A stretch of 64,000 nt of DNA from Cryptomeria japonica (taxonomy: Eukaryota; Streptophyta; Pinopsida; Cupressales; Cupressaceae), in the NCBI RefSeq assembly GCF_030272615.1, contig NC_081414.1, forward strand, positions 663,024,938-663,088,937, written 5' to 3'. A model generated the notes under the pieces. The model saw only the letters and a program-made list of their open reading frames with translations, was not told the origin of the DNA and ran no database searches. Shown piece by piece: positions 59,030 to 64,000 of this stretch (its first letter is position 1; each line of letters opens with the position of its first letter). The position numbers were made by a program, and so were the translations under genes.

Positions 59030-60660
59030 GACACCTTACCTGGATCTCCCTCTTGCTAGTAGGGACTAGGAACCGCTAGGATCTCTACAATCATATTTTC
59101 TTTGTATAGTAGGTGTGGACTGATGGGGACCAGGATCGGGACCCCTTATGGGGTTCCTCTCTTCCTACACTAGAGAACGCGATGGATCTAGGGTTATGGT
59201 ATCCTCCTCGGAGTGATGAGGAACTGCATTTGACTCATCCTTCTCCTCATCCTCCTCCTCCTCATTGTCCTCCTCCTCATCCTCCTCATCCTCCTCCTCC
59301 TCTCTGTCCTCCTCATCATCTGCATCCTAATCTCCCTCTCTAGTATCAAGATCATCTCCATCTCTGCCTATCTCCTGCTCCTCTGTGTCGTCAACCTGAT
59401 CATCTGAATCCTCCTTGAATGTATTAGTTCCCTCTCTATCACTTGACTATATCCATGGTCCGAGGTTCCCTCCAGGGAATTCTACTGAGAAGATGGCTCC
59501 AGGGTATGTCCTCCCCCACCATGTAATGTACCATCAATGTGCGCCTAAATCATCTCTATAATCTGTTGCTATGTCTTGATCTGACCTATCTAAATATGTG
59601 ATGTGAATCTCATCACTGGTAGGCCTAGGAATGGCTCCTAGCTTCAACATCATGTGTGAGTGTCAGATGTATATAGGCACATCAGTAGGAACATACTACT
59701 CAAACCCAAACTACCGCCAAACTTGGTCGAAGTAGAAGGGAATGACTATGTGGCTATATCGTCCCTCTAGTAGACAATTCCTCTACATGTTGAACATCTA
59801 CCTGCATATCCCTACCCACATGGACATCTTGAGGTAGGGTCTCCATATGATACCACTCATTGTCAATCTATCCAAGCTCAACCTCCATTATAGGAGATCA
59901 CCGAATTGCCACTCATAGGTAAAAGGATAAACATATATCCTAGGCTACTCTGGGACTAGCTCTATGGGGGCTCCACTAGGCCTAGTGCAAGTAATATGCT
60001 CAAACATCCACACCTGTAGTAGTGTGCATGTCATCAGGTTGTATCCTTGTTCGAACACATACTCCCCAAGGTCGTGATAGAGATGTGCAAGCATGTTCCT
60101 ACCCCAAGAGTATACTCTATTGTGTCTCTCTATATCTCGTATGGTATAAATGTGTCCTCCATGCATATGTGTGTCATGCCCATTAGGGCACACAAGTAAT
60201 GCAAGGGTCACAATCATGAGTCGCCTCACTAATTGAACCTCATCAGTAGGGTGTAGGAGCCAACTTACCATAATGAGACCCCTCATCTCACTATGTATCA
60301 CTCTCCCTATAGCATATACATTCTCTCTCCTATAATCCTCCTCTCTTCAGTTGGATCGGTATCTCACAATCTCTCCTCTAATTAGAAGGCGTAGAATGCG
60401 GTATACATCCTCAAGGGTGATTGTCATCTCCCCCATGAGTAGTGAGAAGGTTGAGGTGTATGCATCCCACCTCTCCATTAGTGCAGCCATTAGCATCACA
60501 AAATGGAATCAGATGGTAGGCATGGTCATCACATCCCACAGGCCCACTGCATGTAGAAAATCCCTCTCCCTTGTTGTCATCCTCAGGATCTACTCCTAAA
60601 GGCTCTGAAAGGTGACACCAGTGGTATGCTCATAGATGTATGGTAATATCTGCAAAATGC
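59030..60660 (-). pseudogene. Antisense plant mobile domain (PMD) gene in G, decayed
   Basis: On the minus strand, opposite to pol, a PMD (aminotransferase-like plant mobile domain, as in Arabidopsis MAIN/MAIL proteins) is readable. Order: RDFLHAVGLWDVM (near 60560), MAALMERWDAY (near 60475), GEMTITLEDVYRILRLLI (near 60430-60380), an open 118-codon stretch 60301-59945 with YSWGRNMLAHLYHDLGEY and LLQVWMFEHI, then lower-similarity sequence with stops. An acidic tail (runs of Glu/Asp, about 59335-59225) ends it. About ten stops and no long exon make it non-functional. PMD genes are known both as host silencing factors and as cargo in LTR retrotransposons. The 5' end is uncertain; I saw no clear ATG or promoter. 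Confidence 0.75.
59220..59335 (-). repeat. Low-complexity (TCC)n-like tract encoding an acidic tail
   Basis: Plus-strand CCTCCTCCTCAT units; on the minus strand they give a Glu/Asp run at the end of the PMD gene. The plus-strand His/Pro-rich frame here is an artefact of the repeat. Confidence 0.7.
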
Positions 60661-60764
60661 AAGGCAATCTATCATCATCTAATCAATGCAATCATTCTAT
60701 TGGTTCTAGCCTTCATCGCTTGATCCTATGTCATCATCGGTCACCCCGAACAGGGACTAGGGTG

Positions 60765-60915
60765 CCTTGAGTGGACTAGGCTGCCCTACTAGGACCATGG
60801 TGCCCAGAAGGGACCATGGTGCCCAGAAGGGATCATGGCGCCCAAAGGGGACCATGGCACCCCCTTGGGATATGGTGCCCTAGGAGGACTAGGGCACCCG
60901 AGGACCCCTAGGTGT
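60765..60915. repeat. Short ~20-bp repeats with CCATGGTGCCC
   Basis: Five to six imperfect copies of GGGACCATGGTGCCCAGAA. A related phrase (GGCACCCTTGT, AGCACCATGGTCC) occurs in both G LTRs near 47398-47443 and 62831-62875. Confidence 0.6.
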
Positions 60916-61689
60916 CCAAAGGGAGGGCCCCAACCTAGACTAGGTGATGACATCATCATTACTAAAACTAAGAAAACATGAAAAAGTCAAATGCACTCAA
61001 CAAGAGGTCAAATCACCTCATCGAGCAGTCGGTCAACGAGTACAGACTAGCATAGGATCTCCATCCATGTAGGTCACTTAAGTTGGCATCAAGGCATGAT
61101 GGCTTGTATGTGGGCTCCTCTGCAATGAATAGTGCCAAAAAGTTGGAAAGTGACAAATGAAGGTGTCACTTTCATATTTATGTGTTATGCACTTTTTGAA
61201 TTTATGTTTTTAAGTTAAAACCCTAAGTTTTGCACTTTTTCTTCAATCTATCATATCTTGAGCTAGGAAACTCTAATTCTCACGCCATTGGTGGCAATGG
61301 AATCATGATTTTTCCCTCTCACTCCGAATTAGTTCCATAATGTGCTTGGATGATAAATCAAGCCTTGTTGTCAACTTCCTTCATCAAACTTTATTGCAAT
61401 TTGTCATGGAAAACATGATACCCTGTTTCACCTCACTAAGAAGCAAGTCTAAATAGGGGGGCCATATAGCTACCCACAAATTTCATCACCTTCCTTAGTA
61501 ATAATTAGGTGATTTTGTGATCTAAAATGTGGTTTTGTAGGGTGTGGTTCCTAACTGTGTACTGCAGATACTGTCAGGGGCTTTGTCTGACAACTTATGG
61601 ATATATCCTTTTTCAAATGATGTTTACTTTTATGTACTTTAGCTTGCATACACATGTAGTGTCATATGACCACTAAAATAGGGGCTAAA
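60916..61689 (+). other. 3' untranslated region and polypurine tract of G
   Basis: No gene. The polypurine tract AAAATAGGGGCTAAA (61675-61689) touches the 3' LTR. Confidence 0.7.
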
Positions 61690-63320
61690 TGTAGTGTCAT
61701 AAATTGTACACCCTTGCTAGGGTGGTACAATTTCATGCTTAGGTTAGTGCCCGCCTTAGTGTGTCTTGCATCTTGCATTTCTAATCCCCCTTTAAGCATT
61801 TAATTAATTTAATTAAATCTAAGGTCATTTCTTATTATAAAGTTAGGCCCTTTACCCTAAGTGTGCCCCTTTTCATCTTATTCCTCCAATGAGTCATTTA
61901 ATCATAAACCCTAATTATGTCCTATTCTGACTATTTAGGCCCGATTTCGCATATCAAAACATCTTGAAATCAGCTGTAACTTTGGAATGTGCTCTAATAT
62001 CATCATATCTAACGGCCCCAAAAATTTGGTGATAAGTTGGTTGGACCATGGCGGGAGTGCACATGGTCCATGACTTTTTCCCTAAAATTTGGGGAGCATA
62101 ATCCTATTATATAATAATATTTAACCCCAAAATATCAACGGGAAATTCAAATCCTAGGTTAGCCTAAACATGAAATTAAGATCTAGGGTTTCATACTTAA
62201 GATCTCTCTTTCTTCATTTGAATGGGTCTTCTTCTAAGAATATAAGAATAGGTTTTTGGAGTATTAGAGTCTTCTTTGCAGAAAAAGAGTAGATCTTTGA
62301 AGTCTTCAACAACATTCAACATTCATCCATGAAACATTCATCAAGCATCATTTTATCAATTGGGGGCTTTTGAAGATGTAGAAGAACAATAGGAGATCAC
62401 CGACTGATGATTGGCTTGTACCTCTCCCATTGGGTTGGGTATGGTTTCATGTTATTTTCATATCTTTGCATAAGCTTTATTTTTATTCATATTCATACTT
62501 TAGATCACTTTGCATTGTGGATTTAAATCATTTACTTTGTCAATTATAAGCAATTAGGGTTTACTCTTTAGGGTTTCTCTAGGTTATTTACTTTCATTCT
62601 TAGGATCTTGCAGACACATTTTCAGTACATTATCAACTATTCATGGAGGTGGAAGTCACCAAAATGGGGGTTTGACTAAGGAAAAAACCTATATAGCCAC
62701 CCCAAACCCTCTTTTTCAGCTTCAGGTACAAGTTTGGATCCGAGCATCGCTGGAAGTTTCGAGATCAGAAGAGAACAAAGGGATAGTTTTGGGTGGTAGA
62801 TCTTGGCGGAAACCCCAAGGGCAGGGGTGTGGCACGCTGGTCATTCCCAAGACACTGGAGTGGCACCATGGTCCTACTCTCTATTAGTAGGACTTGGTAG
62901 AACAACACTTTGCAGGTCTTAGAATCCCTCCTGTTAGTTTCAGCTCCCGAATTGTAGAATCAGGACAGTGGCATGGCACCCTGGTCTTGGACATTTTTGC
63001 TCAGATTTTAGACATAGGTGCACCTCTGATTTTTCCTTCTGATCTATACTTTTTAGTAGTGTATCATTTATTGTTTGATTTGCATTATCAAATTAGGGTT
63101 TTCTTGCTTACTTGCTTTCTAGGTTAGATTGTATTGTGCATCATTCCTCTCTCTCATGTACAACAAAGGAATAGAAAACCTAAGAGGTAATCCACGACTC
63201 TCTCTTTCTCATAAGAAGTAGCCGACATGTTTTACCTCCCTAGGCTCTTTCATATTCCATGAGTGTGTATGAGAGTGGGATTAGGGTTTCCATACTTAGT
63301 CTCACTTTTTCCCCTACACA
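61690..63320 (+). repeat. 3' LTR of G (1,631 bp)
   Basis: It begins TGTAGTGTCATAAATTG, ends CCCCTACACA and is followed by the target duplication CATCT. It matches the 5' LTR along its whole length. Confidence 0.92.
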
Positions 63321-64000
63321 CATCTATTCAACAAACTCTTTACACAAGGTGTCCTTGTTGCCTCCAAATATTATATCATCCACATACACAACAACAATAA
63401 TCATGTGATGTCCATCTGCTTTGATGTACAAATTACTATCTCCATTTCCCTTTCTGATACCTTGCTCTCAAAGATGCTTATCTAACCTTGAATAGCATGA
63501 TCTTGGTGCCTGCTTCAAACCATACAATACCTTTTTCAATCGACACACAAAAGTTTCATCATCATGCAACAGAAAACCTTTCGGTTGTTCTATGTAGAAT
63601 TCTTCTTCCAAATTACCATTCAAGAAGGCATATTTAATGTCCATTTGATATACCTTATACCCTTTATAGGCAAAGAATGCTAAGAACATTCTAATAGCCT
63701 CAAGTCTTACAACTGGTGCAAATGTTTCTTCAAAATAAATTCCTTCTACTTGAGAATACCCTTTGCACACTAATCTTGCTTTATGCTTGACAATAATACA
63801 TTCTTCATTCATCTTGTTTTGGTAGACCCATTTAGTACCAATGACATTCTTATTTGCTAGTCTAAGAACTAACTCCCAAGTCTTGTTCTTTTCAATCTTC
63901 TACAACTCTTCTTCCATTGCAACCATACATTTCTCACTTTTGCTGGCCTCATTAAATGTTTTGGGTTCCATTTCATTCATGAGGAAAAAATTTACTTGTT
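63321..64000 (-). pseudogene. Reverse transcriptase of S (SIRE-type copia), partial
   Basis: Minus strand from the window end: NKTWELVLR (near 63880), [10 protein letters not shown] (63840-63811), a 114-codon open stretch (63812-63468) with [31 protein letters not shown] and [11 protein letters not shown], then the active-site box VVYVDDIIFGG (near 63395-63365). It is cut at 63325 by G and continues at 46247. Only two or three stops are seen. The 'LEAIRM' block and LTR type point to the SIRE/Maximus lineage. Confidence 0.85.

Larger units (their letters stand above)
46253..63320 (+). mobile_element. Element G: 17-kb Tat-type Ty3/gypsy retrotransposon
   Basis: LTRs at 46253-47886 and 61690-63320 are flanked by a perfect CATCT duplication (46248-46252 and 63321-63325). 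PBS and polypurine tract are in place. Domains: gag remnant, protease, G-patch, RT, RNase H, archaeal-type RNase H, integrase (split by R2), then 3.7 kb of 3' sequence with an antisense PMD gene. A second RNase H between RT-RNase H and integrase is the hallmark of the Tat lineage. Without R2 the element is about 12.8 kb. Confidence 0.92.
44521..64000 (-). mobile_element. Element S: SIRE-type copia, minus strand, split by G
   Basis: S occupies 44521-46252 and 63321-64000 and continues past the window. Its 3' LTR abuts H2 (left flank CTATG). RT sequence is interrupted by G; removing G and one copy of CATCT restores a continuous reading across the join (EFVE, stop, then MESEFEMSM). Most of RNase H is deleted. 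The right end, including its 5' LTR, lies outside the window. Confidence 0.8.

Noticed and set aside
59113-59343. His/Pro-rich plus-strand ORF
   Set aside because: It is a translation of the TCC/TCA repeat; the sense reading is the acidic tail of the minus-strand PMD gene.

Overview
This window is a stack of plant LTR retrotransposons inserted into one another. I find no host gene, tRNA, rRNA or CRISPR array. The AT-rich sequence, the Ty1/copia and Ty3/gypsy polyproteins with initiator-Met or Arg-type primer binding sites, and the old, stop-riddled copies point to a seed plant with a very large genome. A gymnosperm is my guess, by inference only. I use the names A, S', C, H1, H2, R1, R2, L, S and G for the elements.

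Layout. Element A (+, 1-6271) is a SIRE-like element with no pol. It keeps a gag fragment with four zinc knuckles and a long accessory ORF with a basic nuclear-type patch and coiled coils. A abuts a minus-strand SIRE-type LTR (S', 6272-7763), which joins the 3' end of a minus-strand copia element (C, to 13464) whose own LTR is only 366 bp. C sits in H1 (13465-23949), the 3' part of a Tat/Ogre-like element carrying a second kind of accessory ORF. H1 was split by a complete copia element R1 (13949-20578) and by a 901-bp solo LTR (22337-23237). A long LTR-like region (23950-25760 plus 35462-38594) follows and is itself split by L (25761-35461), a 9.7-kb minus-strand element with no pol that encodes an Asn/Gln-rich repeat protein. 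H2 then begins with an Arg-type PBS, gag, protease and an archaeal-type RNase H, followed by an inverted RT scrap and the same accessory ORF as H1 (41957-44520). So H1 and H2 appear to share one LTR.

The right third is nested four deep: H2 contains S (SIRE-type, minus, 44521-46252 and 63321-64000); S contains G (17-kb Tat-type gypsy, 46253-63320, TSD CATCT); G contains R2 (copia derivative, 52983-57264, TSD ATTTC). G encodes a gag remnant, protease, G-patch, RT, RNase H, a second (archaeal-type) RNase H and integrase, plus an antisense gene for a plant mobile domain (PMD) protein near its 3' LTR. R2 keeps gag and protease but has its integrase region replaced by an acidic stretch of unknown origin in an uninterrupted 417-codon ORF.

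How the parts relate. R1, C, G and S carry recognisable pol domains, all now broken. A, L, R2 and the preserved part of H2 lack most or all of pol and would depend on pol supplied in trans. Shared signals (LTR ends of A and S; near-identical PBS of L and G; LTRs of R1 and R2) suggest which partner could have mobilised which. The recurring theme is accessory or cargo ORFs (A, H, L, R2, and the antisense PMD gene of G) carried by elements that have lost replication genes.
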